Assembly (NCBI GenBank): GCA_946534605.1
Contig: CAMNCU010000004.1
Span: 1-64,000, forward strand
Reading direction: 5' to 3'
Length of the DNA stretch: 64,000 bases
DNA from: UBA3855 sp002393815
Lineage (GTDB): Bacteria > Bacillota > Clostridia > Oscillospirales > Ruminococcaceae
Both the position numbers and the translations under genes were made by a program. Positions 38,282-47,373 of this stretch are shown one piece after another; positions within the stretch are counted from its first letter, which is position 1; each line of letters starts with the position of its first letter. Below the pieces are notes generated by a model. It ran no database searches. It saw nothing but the letters and a program-made list of their open reading frames with translations, and was not told where the DNA came from.

Positions 38282-41002
38282 TTGGGAATTTTTTCTTTCA
38301 CCAGACAGAATAAAATGTCCGTTTCTGCCGACTGGAAACTCTTTGCAGATATGTTCCAGCAAATCGGCGCGTTTGTCTACCGCGAACCCATCCAGACTGC
38401 TTTTTTTGATGAGAATTCTCAAAGAATCCTCGGTGTGCCGAAAATGCTCCCGAAAGACGAATATCAGGCATTTCTTAAAAAATTAGCACAGTCCGCCGTG
38501 CCGGATGAACAAAATCTCTATCTGCTCCGTACCGGTGCGGAAAAACGCTGGCTCAGAATGCAGATTACCCACCGCAGCGGCGAGGAAATCGGCTTTATTG
38601 AAGAAATGACAAACCGCCTCTCCAGAATCGGCACGAATCCGTCAGAATATGATACTGTCACAAATATGCTCAATTTTCCTGCATTTACCAGCCTCGTCCA
38701 GAGAAAATTACAGAATGCCGAAAAATTATGCATTGCCGCTGTCAGAATTACCGGACTTGACAAAATCGCTGACTTCTCCTCCGCCGGTGATACCAATAAC
38801 TGTATGGCTTCTGTTGCCGAAGTCCTCAACCGCTTTGCAGATGAAAAAATTACATTCGCCGTCAAAGGCTTTCAGGAATTCTATATCTGCTTTACCGATA
38901 CCGAAGAACAGGGCATTCTTATGCAGCTTGAACAGATGCGCGAAGCCGTCACAGAATGCACTATCTCGGATGATTTCGGTCAGCTTCTGCAAGATGAAAA
39001 ACATAACAGCATTGATTTACATGCCGGACTTGCCTTCTTCCCGGCAGAAGGCAGTGCCGTCCGGGAACTTTTTACCTGCGCCGAATTCGCTCTGTTTGAA
39101 ACCAAACATGACAGCCATAATGCCATTATCCGCTTTTCCAATGATGATTTCGCACGCAAAAAAGACGAATACCGTGAAGAACAGCTGTTCGATACCATCA
39201 TGAAAGAAAATCTGCTGACTTATCATTTTCAGCCGATTGTCGATGCGCATACCGGTGAAGTCGCAGGCTATGAAACGCTTATGCGCTCCGAACACTTCTC
39301 CCCGGAACAGATGCTTGCTCTCGCCGAAAAATACGGCAGACTTTACGAAATTGAAAAAGCTACCCTGTTCAATGCCCTCAAATTTTTAAGTCAGCATCAG
39401 AATACTTTCTCTAACCGTAAATTATTCATCAATTCCATTCCCACTTCCCAGCTCAGTGAAAGCGATTTCAATGAATTAAGAGTCACTTACGAAGACTTGT
39501 TCGAGAAAATTGTCATCGAAATTATCGAACAGTCCGAAGGCTCAGAAGAAATGCTCGCCCTCCTCAAACAACGCTGCAAAGACCTCAAATCTCAGCTCGC
39601 TATCGACGACTACGGCAGCGGTTATGCCAATACTGCAACCCTCCTCAAAAATATGCCCCAGTATGTCAAGATTGATATCGAATTAATTTCCGACATCTGC
39701 AAAAATACAAAAAAACAACAGCTTGTCGCCGGCATTATCGACTATGCTCACGAAAATCAGATTACTGTCCTCGCAGAAGGCGTGGAAACCGAAGCTGACC
39801 TCAAAACACTCATCCGCATGGGTGTTGACCTGATTCAAGGCTTCTATACCGCCCGTCCCAAACCTTACCTCCTCGAAGAAATTTCCAAAGAAATCCGCGA
39901 TATTATCATCACTACCAATCTCGAAAATTCCGCCGGTCAGAAAAAAATCTATAACGTCCATAACGAAGAAACTCTCGACCTTGTAGACCTCGCACTCCAG
40001 AATTATACTGATATTCATATCTACCGCCATCAAGTCACCATCATCGGCGACCCCGAAAAAACTGTTCCTATGCATATCGCTATCATGGAAAATCACAGCT
40101 GTGAAGTCCGCATCAAAAACGTCAATATCATCTCACAGGACAAACCCTGCATTTCTATCGGCAGCTATGCACAATTAACCCTTATCGCCGAAGGTGTCAA
40201 TACCTGCAATTATATGGGTATCCGCGTCCCCGAAGGCGCATTCTTCCATCTGCTCGGCAGCGGCGACCTCAAAATCGACTGCTATACTAAACTCGGCTAC
40301 GGCATCGGCGGCGACTGCGACAGTTCCTATGGCTGTATTACCCTCGAATCTACTGGAACTGTCGATATCATCTGCAACAGTGACAGAAGCATCGGCATCG
40401 GCGGCGGCTCTAATCCTGACGATTCCGAAATCTGTCTCGAATCCGGCTCTGTTCATGTCAATGTCGGCTCGCCCAATGCACTCGCTGTCGGCTGCTCCGA
40501 AGGCAATTCCCTCATCTATGCTAACCCCGGCTGTGAACTCGACCTCGAAGTCAACGGCATCAGCAGCGTCGGTATGGGAAGCCTGTCCGGTGAAACTCAT
40601 ATCAAATGTTACTCTGATGTCAAATTCAACGGCGGCGGCAGTAAAGTCGTCGGTATCGGCGTTCTGAATAAAGGCGAGGGCGAAATCCTCGTCGCAGATG
40701 CCAAACTCAAATTCTATCTGAGAACCAATTTCGGTACCTGTATCGGCACTATCGGCGGATGTGTCAACGTCACAACCCAGAACTGCAAAATTGAAGTCAA
40801 TGCCGAAGGCGGCGAAATTACCGGTATCGGCGATGCCAAAGGCAGCGGCGATGTTACCCTTGACCATACGGAACTCAAAGCCTATATCCTCGCCGCCAAA
40901 CCTCATGAAGCAGGTTCCAAATCCGGTCAGTTCAGCATGAAAAGCAGCAGCATTATTGCTGATATTAATGATAAACACAATACACAAGAAACAGGAGATT
41001 AA
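38282..41002 (+). CDS. EAL phosphodiesterase fused to a C-terminal beta-helix-like domain
   Basis: 906 residues from a TTG at 38282 following AAAGGGTG; a GTG at 38273 overlaps that site. Residues 1-115 look PAS-like. A degenerate GGDEF-type domain follows (about 120-295; no GGDEF motif). The EAL domain (about 300-560) has FQPIVDAHTGEVAGYETLMR (ETL in place of EAL), INSIPTSQLSES, AIDDYGSGYAN (about 440) and AEGVETE (about 498), so cyclic di-GMP hydrolysis is plausible. Residues about 575-890 are repeated short strands with GIGIGG, GIGGGSNPDDSEI and VGIGVLN patterns, like a right-handed beta-helix of carbohydrate-binding type. No signal peptide or membrane segment. Confidence 0.85.
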   Translation: MGIFSFTRQNKMSVSADWKLFADMFQQIGAFVYREPIQTAFFDENSQRILGVPKMLPKDEYQAFLKKLAQSAVPDEQNLYLLRTGAEKRWLRMQITHRSGEEIGFIEEMTNRLSRIGTNPSEYDTVTNMLNFPAFTSLVQRKLQNAEKLCIAAVRITGLDKIADFSSAGDTNNCMASVAEVLNRFADEKITFAVKGFQEFYICFTDTEEQGILMQLEQMREAVTECTISDDFGQLLQDEKHNSIDLHAGLAFFPAEGSAVRELFTCAEFALFETKHDSHNAIIRFSNDDFARKKDEYREEQLFDTIMKENLLTYHFQPIVDAHTGEVAGYETLMRSEHFSPEQMLALAEKYGRLYEIEKATLFNALKFLSQHQNTFSNRKLFINSIPTSQLSESDFNELRVTYEDLFEKIVIEIIEQSEGSEEMLALLKQRCKDLKSQLAIDDYGSGYANTATLLKNMPQYVKIDIELISDICKNTKKQQLVAGIIDYAHENQITVLAEGVETEADLKTLIRMGVDLIQGFYTARPKPYLLEEISKEIRDIIITTNLENSAGQKKIYNVHNEETLDLVDLALQNYTDIHIYRHQVTIIGDPEKTVPMHIAIMENHSCEVRIKNVNIISQDKPCISIGSYAQLTLIAEGVNTCNYMGIRVPEGAFFHLLGSGDLKIDCYTKLGYGIGGDCDSSYGCITLESTGTVDIICNSDRSIGIGGGSNPDDSEICLESGSVHVNVGSPNALAVGCSEGNSLIYANPGCELDLEVNGISSVGMGSLSGETHIKCYSDVKFNGGGSKVVGIGVLNKGEGEILVADAKLKFYLRTNFGTCIGTIGGCVNVTTQNCKIEVNAEGGEITGIGDAKGSGDVTLDHTELKAYILAAKPHEAGSKSGQFSMKSSSIIADINDKHNTQETGD

Positions 41003-41007
41003 TTTTT

Positions 41008-42102
41008 ATGAAATTAGGTATGGTTGGTCTTCCGAATGTCGGAAAAAGTACTCTTTTTAATGCCCTCACAAATGCAGGCGCACAGTCTGCCAATTACCCC
41101 TTCTGCACTATCGAGAAAAATATCGGCGTGGTTTCCGTTCCGGACAGCCGTCTGGATTACCTCGCCAAAATGTACGAATCGGACAGCTTCAAGCCCGCTA
41201 CCCTCGAATTCGTCGATATCGCCGGTCTCGTCAAAGGTGCTTCCAAAGGCGAAGGTCTCGGAAATAAATTCCTCGCCGATATCCGCGAAGTAGATGCTAT
41301 CGTTCATGTTGTCCGCTGTTTTGAAGATATGGATATCATCCACGTTGACGGCAGTATCAACCCCGCAAGAGATATCGAAACTATCAATCTCGAACTCATC
41401 TTTGCTGACCTCGAAATGGTGCAGCGAAGAATCGACAGAGCCAAAAAATTACTCAAAGGCGATAAAAAAGCTCAGGTTCAGGTAGATTTCTTTGAACGCC
41501 TTGCCGCTCACCTCGAAGACGGCAAATCCGCAAGAAGCTTTGAAATCTCCGAAGATGAACAGGCTTTCATGCATGATACTCCTCTGCTCTCCGCAAAACC
41601 TGTTATCTATGCCGCAAACCTCTGCGAAGCTGACTTTACAGGCAATCTCGATAATCAGCAACACTTCCAGGCTGTCAAGAAAATCGCCGAAGAAGAACAC
41701 GCCGCTGTTCTCCCTATCTGCGCCCAGACAGAAGCCGAAATTGCCGATATGTCCGATGATGATAAAGCGATGTTCCTCGAAGAACTCGGTCTGGAAGAAT
41801 CCGGTCTGAACAGAATCATCCAGACGGGCTACAGCCTGTTAGGTCTGATTTCTTTCCTCACCGCCGGAAAACAGGAAGTCCGGGCATGGACTATCACCAA
41901 AGGCACAAAAGCCCCTCAAGCCGCCGGAAAAATTCATACCGATTTCGAGAAAGGCTTTATCCGCGCCGAAATCGTTGCTTTCGATGACCTCCAGAAATGC
42001 GGCTCTATGGCTGCCGCCCGTGAACAGGGCATGTTAAGGCTCGAAGGCAAGGAATATATCATGCAGGACGGTGATATCGTTGAATTCCGCTTCAATGTAT
42101 GA
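41008..42102 (+). CDS. ychF: Ribosome-binding ATPase YchF
   Basis: 364 residues, standard length. Obg-like P-loop protein that prefers ATP. G1 is GLPNVGKSTLFNALTNAGAQSANYPFCTIE, then DIAGLVKGASKGEGLGNKFL and the altered NLCE in the G4 position; the C-terminal TGS-like domain contains TITKGTKAPQAAGKIHTDFEKGFIRAE. It follows the EAL gene by 5 bp (AGGAG site) and overlaps cdd. Confidence 0.97.
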   Translation: MKLGMVGLPNVGKSTLFNALTNAGAQSANYPFCTIEKNIGVVSVPDSRLDYLAKMYESDSFKPATLEFVDIAGLVKGASKGEGLGNKFLADIREVDAIVHVVRCFEDMDIIHVDGSINPARDIETINLELIFADLEMVQRRIDRAKKLLKGDKKAQVQVDFFERLAAHLEDGKSARSFEISEDEQAFMHDTPLLSAKPVIYAANLCEADFTGNLDNQQHFQAVKKIAEEEHAAVLPICAQTEAEIADMSDDDKAMFLEELGLEESGLNRIIQTGYSLLGLISFLTAGKQEVRAWTITKGTKAPQAAGKIHTDFEKGFIRAEIVAFDDLQKCGSMAAAREQGMLRLEGKEYIMQDGDIVEFRFNV

Positions 42103-42463
42103 CGAACTGCGCCAAAAAGCGCAGGAAGCCAGTCAAAATGCTTACTGCAAATATTCCGGCTTCGCTGTCGGTGCGGCTCTGCTTACAGAATCCGGTCAAA
42201 TCTTTACCGGCTGTAACGTCGAGAACGGCTCTTTTCCCGTCGGCATCTGCGCTGAACGTGTCGCGTTCAGTAAGGCAATCTCGGACGGTCACAGAAGTTT
42301 TAAGGCTATCGCCATCTATGGCGGTGAAACTTCCTGCCCTCCGTGCGGTATGTGCCGTCAGTTCATGAGCGAATTCTGTGACGATAATTTTGAAATTATC
42401 CTGAACGATAAAATTTATACTCTGAAAAAACTGCTCCCTGTCAGATTTGATTTCAAATCATAA
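42095..42463 (+). CDS. cdd: Cytidine deaminase
   Basis: 122 residues from the ATG at 42095, which overlaps the last 8 bases of ychF. Converts cytidine and deoxycytidine to uridine forms. Zinc site: CAER (about 49-52, with catalytic Glu) and PPCGMCRQ (about 82-89). Starts YDELRQKAQEASQNAYCKYSGFAVGAAL, typical for the homotetrameric type. Probably translationally coupled to ychF. Confidence 0.94.
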   Translation: MYDELRQKAQEASQNAYCKYSGFAVGAALLTESGQIFTGCNVENGSFPVGICAERVAFSKAISDGHRSFKAIAIYGGETSCPPCGMCRQFMSEFCDDNFEIILNDKIYTLKKLLPVRFDFKS

Positions 42464-42494
42464 AAGAAAACTGCTGTGAAAAGGAGTTTTGAAT

Positions 42495-43904
42495 ATGAGT
42501 CAAGATTTTTATATCGAAGAGGGTGTCCTGCAAAAATATATGGGTTCTAGTGGAGCTGTTGCCATCCCCGACAGCGTGACGGCTATCAGAGAGGGTGCAT
42601 TTGCTTGCTGTTCGAGTTTGACCTCTGTGACCATCCCCGACAGCGTCACGGCTATCGGAGATAATGCATTTTCTGGCTGTTCTAGCCTGACCTCTGTGAC
42701 CATCCCCGACAGCGTCACGGCTATCGGAGATAATGCATTTTCTGGCTGTTCTAGCCTGACCTCTGTGACCATCCCCGACAGCGTCACGGCTATCGGAAGT
42801 AGTACATTTGCTTGCTGTTCGAGCCTGACCTCTGTGACCATCGGAAACAGCGTGACGGCTATCGGAAATTGGGCATTTTCTGGCTGTTCTAGCCTGACCT
42901 CTGTGACCATCGGAAACAGCGTGACAGCTATCGAAAGTTTGGCATTTTCTGGCTGTTCTAGCCTGACCTCTGTGACCATCCCCGACAGCGTGACAGCTAT
43001 CGAAGATAGTGCATTTTATGACTGTAAGAGCCTGACCGCTATTGAGATTTCTGAAAACAATGCACATTATACGAGCGAAAATGGAGTATTATTTAACAAA
43101 GATAAAACAAAGTTGATGCAATATCCTGCCGGTGCTGCCAGAACAGAATATAACATCCCCGACAGCGTGACGGCTATCAGAAATATGGCATTTTATGAAT
43201 GTTCGCGCCTGACCTCTGTGACCATTCCGGACAGCGTAACGGCTATCGGAGATATGGCATTTTATGAATGTTCGCGCCTGACCTCTGTGACCATCCCCGA
43301 CAGCGTGACGGCTATCGGAAGTAGTGCATTTGCTCACTGTTCTAGCCTGACCTCTGTGACCATCGGAAACAGCGTGACGGCTATCGGAGATATGGCATTT
43401 TTTGAATGTTCGTGCCTGACCTCTGTGACCATCCCCGACAGCGTGACGGCTATCGGAAGTAGTACATTTGCTCTCTGTTCTCGCCTGACCTCTGTGACTA
43501 TCCGCAGGATTGTTATAACAAAAGAACAATTAAAAATTTATAATGATATTTTTTATGGTGAGATTATTAAAATGATAATAACAGCGGATTATTCTGTCAA
43601 AATGAACCATGATGTCAAATATGATGTTATCTGGAAAGTCTTTTCACTCTGCCCTGATGATGAAAAAACACTCGCCTATATCAAGGAAAACTTTGCGGAA
43701 ATGTTCACGTTCCTCATTGACCATGATGATGCCGGTACGGTTCAAAAAGTCATTGACTCCGGAATCTTCCTGACCAAACGCAATATTGACGAATATATCC
43801 GGTATGCGATTGATAACAAACATCACGAAATTCAGGTGATGCTGACGAACTATAAAGCAAAAGAAATCGGTTACACTGACCCGACTGAAAATCTGAATTT
43901 ATAA
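42495..43904 (+). CDS. BspA-type leucine-rich-repeat protein with recent tandem repeats
   Basis: 469 residues from the ATG at 42495 (AAAAGGAG site). Twelve 23-residue LRR_5 units related to LTSVTIPDSVTAIGDNAFSGCSS fill residues about 15-340, interrupted once by a non-repeat unit (ISENNAHYTSENGVLFNKDKTKLMQYP). Residues 345-469 form a helical, ankyrin-like tail (EMFTFLIDHDDAGTVQKVIDSGIFLTK, then IDNKHHEIQVML). No signal peptide, anchor or dockerin, so it seems to be intracellular or exported by an unknown route. Two adjacent DNA units are identical, pointing to very recent duplication. Confidence 0.85.
   Translation: MSQDFYIEEGVLQKYMGSSGAVAIPDSVTAIREGAFACCSSLTSVTIPDSVTAIGDNAFSGCSSLTSVTIPDSVTAIGDNAFSGCSSLTSVTIPDSVTAIGSSTFACCSSLTSVTIGNSVTAIGNWAFSGCSSLTSVTIGNSVTAIESLAFSGCSSLTSVTIPDSVTAIEDSAFYDCKSLTAIEISENNAHYTSENGVLFNKDKTKLMQYPAGAARTEYNIPDSVTAIRNMAFYECSRLTSVTIPDSVTAIGDMAFYECSRLTSVTIPDSVTAIGSSAFAHCSSLTSVTIGNSVTAIGDMAFFECSCLTSVTIPDSVTAIGSSTFALCSRLTSVTIRRIVITKEQLKIYNDIFYGEIIKMIITADYSVKMNHDVKYDVIWKVFSLCPDDEKTLAYIKENFAEMFTFLIDHDDAGTVQKVIDSGIFLTKRNIDEYIRYAIDNKHHEIQVMLTNYKAKEIGYTDPTENLNL
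42563..43500 (+). repeat. 69-bp tandem repeats in the leucine-rich-repeat gene
   Basis: About twelve 69-bp units with few differences; the units at 42632-42700 and 42701-42769 are identical. The array is split by about 100 bp of unrelated coding sequence near 43035-43150. Copy number is likely to vary between strains. Confidence 0.9.
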
Positions 43905-43915
43905 GCAATCAAAAG

Positions 43916-43951
43916 AGCTGCTGCATGGTGATATGCAACAGCTCCTTTTTT
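43916..43951. terminator. Terminator between the LRR gene and the binding-protein gene
   Basis: GAGCTG-ct-GCAT / ATGC-aa-CAGCTC hairpin followed by CTTTTTTC; converging transcripts meet here. Confidence 0.8.
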
Positions 43952-43962
43952 CTTATATTTTT

Positions 43963-45363
43963 TTACTGAATCGCAGAATTGTAAGTTTCCAATACAGCAT
44001 CAATCGCAGCTGACCAGTTGTCACGAAGTACTGCCCAGGAATCTACCTGGTCAGGATAGCTTAACAAACCATCCATCAGATTGTTCATGATACCTCTGGT
44101 TTCATAAGTATAGTCACCATCGCCATACATTGTGCTGCCCATGCCATAGCCGAAATCAAATACAGTTACGGTATCATTCTTGTAAGCCTGAATGGCATCA
44201 TACTGTTCTTCTGTTACATAACCTAACAGAAGTCCGGAAGCGGATTTTTCCGGAATCAAAGCTTTCTCTTTCGCTGCTGCTCTGTAGGATTCTTCCGTTT
44301 CGGCAAGTCTTTCACAATAGATATATCTTGCTACTGCATCGCCTTTCTCGGAATTCTTAACCAGCATCTTCGCCGCATAGTTGCCGCAAAGATAATATTC
44401 ATCAGAATCCGGAGACTTCGGGAACGGTACTACCATCAAATCTGCATCCTGATTTGCCGCATTCGAGCCTGCCAGTGACCAGTCTGCCATGCCGTAGAAC
44501 AATACATCATGTGTGTCCGGGAAATTGCCGAACCAGCCCGGTTCAAACAGATTCAGACTCTGCATTTCTGCCATCAGATTTTCTGCCGCTTCAATATCCG
44601 GGTCGGAAATGTTGTTCGTAAACTGCTTGCCGTCAAAATTGATAATCGTCTTGCCTGTGGACTGTACCATCGCCTGTCCGAACCAGCCGCAGATGCCGTA
44701 TCTGTCTTCGCCGTTCTTGACAAACTTCTTCATCATTTCCATGAAGGCATCCCAGTCCCAGTCTCCGTCCTGATATAATTCATACGGGTCATCCAGTCCG
44801 TTTTCCTGACACATCTGGCGGCTGTAAGTAATCAGCAGCGGGTCAGATACTGCATAAGGCACAACATAATGCTTGCCGTTATATTCATACATGTCAATCG
44901 CATCTTTCATGCCGTCCCAAACAGGGTCGCTCAAATCAAGATAATCATCTAAAGGCTCATACTGATTCTTGTAAACACCGTTCGGCAGAGCATCCCATTC
45001 ATAAGGGAACATGTCTACCGGGTCACCGCCAAGAATTCTGTTTGTCAGCGTATCAAACTTATTCTCGGATGTACACTGAATCCAGTTGATTTTTCCGCCG
45101 AACTGGTCTTCAAACAGTGTCAGTGCAACAGAACGGTCATTATTATTCGTCGGATTAATGTCGTAAGTCGCCAGCCAGTAAATCTCCTGACCGCTGATAT
45201 CTTTCATGCTGTCATCGACTGCCGCTGTTTCCACAGCAACGTCATCGGTTTCCTTGTAGTGACTGCTGTCTTCGACAGATTCGTCTTCCTTTTTACATGC
45301 AGTCGCAGTAAACAGCAGAGAAAGCGTCATCAGCCCTGCAAGCATACGGAACATTTTTTTCAT
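43963..45363 (-). CDS. ABC-type sugar-binding lipoprotein, orphan
   Basis: 466 residues. Lipobox LFTATAC with Cys at about 23, then an acidic spacer and a family 1 solute-binding fold (about 55-460): TLFEDQFGGKINWIQCTSENKFDTLTNRILGGDPVDMFPYEWDALPNGVYKNQYEPLDDYLD, GDWDWDAFMEMMKKF, and LAGSNAANQDADLMVVPFPKSPD near the C-terminal half. It should capture an oligosaccharide at the surface for an ABC importer, but no permease or ATPase gene is adjacent. It has its own promoter and may work with a transporter encoded elsewhere. Confidence 0.88.
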   Translation of the reverse strand: MKKMFRMLAGLMTLSLLFTATACKKEDESVEDSSHYKETDDVAVETAAVDDSMKDISGQEIYWLATYDINPTNNNDRSVALTLFEDQFGGKINWIQCTSENKFDTLTNRILGGDPVDMFPYEWDALPNGVYKNQYEPLDDYLDLSDPVWDGMKDAIDMYEYNGKHYVVPYAVSDPLLITYSRQMCQENGLDDPYELYQDGDWDWDAFMEMMKKFVKNGEDRYGICGWFGQAMVQSTGKTIINFDGKQFTNNISDPDIEAAENLMAEMQSLNLFEPGWFGNFPDTHDVLFYGMADWSLAGSNAANQDADLMVVPFPKSPDSDEYYLCGNYAAKMLVKNSEKGDAVARYIYCERLAETEESYRAAAKEKALIPEKSASGLLLGYVTEEQYDAIQAYKNDTVTVFDFGYGMGSTMYGDGDYTYETRGIMNNLMDGLLSYPDQVDSWAVLRDNWSAAIDAVLETYNSAIQ

Positions 45364-45409
45364 AGCGTTTTCACTCTCTTTCTGAGATATTTTTAAATTA
45401 GTTATTTAT

Positions 45410-45438
45410 ATTATACATGTTTTTTGGCATTCTGTCAA
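45410..45438 (-). promoter_or_regulatory. Promoter of the sugar-binding lipoprotein gene
   Basis: Minus-strand perfect TTGACA (45438-45433) and perfect TATAAT (45415-45410), 17-bp spacer, suggesting strong expression. Confidence 0.9.
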
Positions 45439-45493
45439 GCTTTTTGCGAAATTTTTTTGATGATTTCATGAATTATCCGTGAATTTGTCAGAT

Positions 45494-45934
45494 TTATTGA
45501 TTATATTTGTCCCTCTGTATTACTGCCAGAGCGTCACAGCGTTCATTCTCCGGATGCCCCGCATGTCCCTTCACCCAGATGAATTCTACTTCGTGAATCT
45601 CTAATAATTTCAGCATTTCTTCCCATAAATCTATATTTAATGCCATCTTACCATCTGATTTCTTCCAGTTTTTCTTCTTCCATGCGTAAACCCATTTCTT
45701 TGTGATACTGTCAACGACATATTTACTGTCCGTTGTCACTGTCACCGAACAAGGCTCTTTCAGCTTCTTCAAGCCCTCAATCACAGCAGTCATTTCCATC
45801 CGGTTGTTTGTCGTATCTGCTTCACCGCCGGAAAATTCTTTCTCATATTCCCCATAGCGCAGAATCGTTCCCCATCCTCCTGCTCCCGGATTTCCTGAAC
45901 ATGCCCCGTCTGTGAACATTTCGATATGTTTCAT
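45494..45934 (-). CDS. rnhA: Ribonuclease HI
   Basis: 146 residues. Cuts the RNA strand of RNA-DNA hybrids. Catalytic acidic residues appear in MFTDGACSGNPGAGGWG (Asp 8), NRMEMTAVIEGL (Glu), TTDSKYVV (Asp) and the C-terminal GHAGHPENERCDALA. Full length and intact. It has a GAAAGGAA site and stands between ackA and the binding-protein gene. Confidence 0.96.
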   Translation of the reverse strand: MKHIEMFTDGACSGNPGAGGWGTILRYGEYEKEFSGGEADTTNNRMEMTAVIEGLKKLKEPCSVTVTTDSKYVVDSITKKWVYAWKKKNWKKSDGKMALNIDLWEEMLKLLEIHEVEFIWVKGHAGHPENERCDALAVIQRDKYNQ

Positions 45935-45965
45935 AAATAATTCCTTTCTGCATCAGATATTACAA

Positions 45966-45990
45966 CAGGGCAGAAAATTCTTCTGCCCTG
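45966..45990. terminator. Hairpin after ackA
   Basis: CAGGGCAGAA / TTCTGCCCTG 10-bp perfect stem with a 5-base loop in the short gap between ackA and rnhA. T-run is weak, so termination may be partial. Confidence 0.6.
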
Positions 45991-46021
45991 TACTTGCAAT
46001 TTTATTTTATTTATGCTATAA

Positions 46022-47221
46022 TTATTTAGAAATCAGTGCAAGTGTATCTCTTGCAATCAGCAGTTCTTCGTTTGTCGGTACAACCCAGACTTCTACTTTC
46101 GAGTCAGACTGCGAAATCTTGCAAAGCTTGCCTCTGATTCCGGCATTCGCTACCGTATCAATCTTGATTCCTAAAATATCCATGTCTGTGCAGACTTCTT
46201 CACGAACGTCAGGCGCATTCTCACCGATGCCGCCTGTAAACAGTACTGCATCCAGTCCGTTCATCGCTGCTGCATATGCGCCGATATACTTCTTAATCTG
46301 ATATACCAGCATGTCTTTGGAAAGCTGCGCTCTCTTGTTGCCCTGCTCACAGGCAGCAGATACATCACGATTGTCAGAACCTACACCAGATACCCCTAAG
46401 AAACCGGACTTCTTATTCATGTAGTCGGACATTTCGGCAGGCGTGAAATTATGCTTTTCCATGACAAATGTCACGGCAGACGGGTCTACACAGCCTGTTC
46501 TTGTTCCCATCAGGACACCGTCAAGAGGTGTGAAGCCCATGGAGGTATCTACAGACTTTCCGCCGTCTACTGCTGTAATAGAAGAACCATTGCCCAGATG
46601 ACAGGAAACAATTTTCAGATTCTTGATATCTTTCCCCATTGCCTTCGCAAGTGCGGCTGATACAAATCTGTGAGAGGTTCCGTGGAAACCGTACTTTCTG
46701 ACATGCAGATTTTCATAATCTTCATAGGGAAGTCCGAACATGTATGCTTTCTCCGGCATTGTCTGATGGAATGCCGTATCAAATACAACTGCCTGCGGTA
46801 CTGATGCCGGCATTACCTTCTTGCAGGCACGAAGTGCCAGCGCATGTGCATGATTATGCACCGGAGCAAGTTCGCGAAGTTCATCAATCTTGTCAATAAT
46901 TTCATCCGTCACAAGTGTGGTTTCGGAGAAGACTTCCGCACCCTGCACGATTCTGTGTCCCACTGCGGCAATCTCGCTCATATCCTTGATTACAGCGGCT
47001 TCACCAGTCGTCAGAACTTCTACAAGCTTCATGAATGCTTCTGTATGCGTCGGAAATGCACAGTCTGCATCATAGCTTCTGCCGTCGGCTGTCTTGTGGG
47101 AAATATGTCCGTCAATGCCGATTCTGTCACAGTTGCCTTTTGCCAGAACGCTTTCGTCTTCCATGTTCAGCAGCTGATATTTCAGTGACGAACTGCCTGC
47201 ATTTACTACCAGAATTAACAT
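46022..47221 (-). CDS. ackA: Acetate kinase
   Basis: 399 residues. Interconverts acetyl phosphate and acetate with ATP production, the main energy-yielding end step of acetate fermentation. Family motifs: VNAGSSSLKYQL at the start, HRIVQGAE, FDTAFHQTMP, RKYGFHGTSHRFV, SCHLGNGSSI, MGFTPLDGVLMGTRTGCVDPS and FTGGIGENAPDVRE. No pta next to it, although the two are often paired. It has its own promoter and is divergent from tmcAL. Confidence 0.97.
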   Translation of the reverse strand: MLILVVNAGSSSLKYQLLNMEDESVLAKGNCDRIGIDGHISHKTADGRSYDADCAFPTHTEAFMKLVEVLTTGEAAVIKDMSEIAAVGHRIVQGAEVFSETTLVTDEIIDKIDELRELAPVHNHAHALALRACKKVMPASVPQAVVFDTAFHQTMPEKAYMFGLPYEDYENLHVRKYGFHGTSHRFVSAALAKAMGKDIKNLKIVSCHLGNGSSITAVDGGKSVDTSMGFTPLDGVLMGTRTGCVDPSAVTFVMEKHNFTPAEMSDYMNKKSGFLGVSGVGSDNRDVSAACEQGNKRAQLSKDMLVYQIKKYIGAYAAAMNGLDAVLFTGGIGENAPDVREEVCTDMDILGIKIDTVANAGIRGKLCKISQSDSKVEVWVVPTNEELLIARDTLALISK

Positions 47222-47287
47222 AAAAATATCTTTCCTTTCGATTTAAAAAATTAAAATTTTTAATGCCTGAAAAGCACCCTATTACTT

Positions 47288-47315
47288 ATTATATACTTTT
47301 TTCAGAAAAAAGCAA
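47288..47315 (-). promoter_or_regulatory. ackA promoter
   Basis: Minus-strand TTGCTT (47315-47310) and TATAAT (47293-47288), 16-bp spacer. Confidence 0.7.
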
Positions 47316-47373
47316 GTCTTTTTTCTGAAATTCTGTGTATTTTCTGTAAATATTCCGGAAAGGAGCATACTCC

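Noticed and set aside
42453..43529. Repeat structure considered as a CRISPR array
   Set aside because: The 69-bp units are contiguous and coding (LRR_5 motif), without unique spacers.
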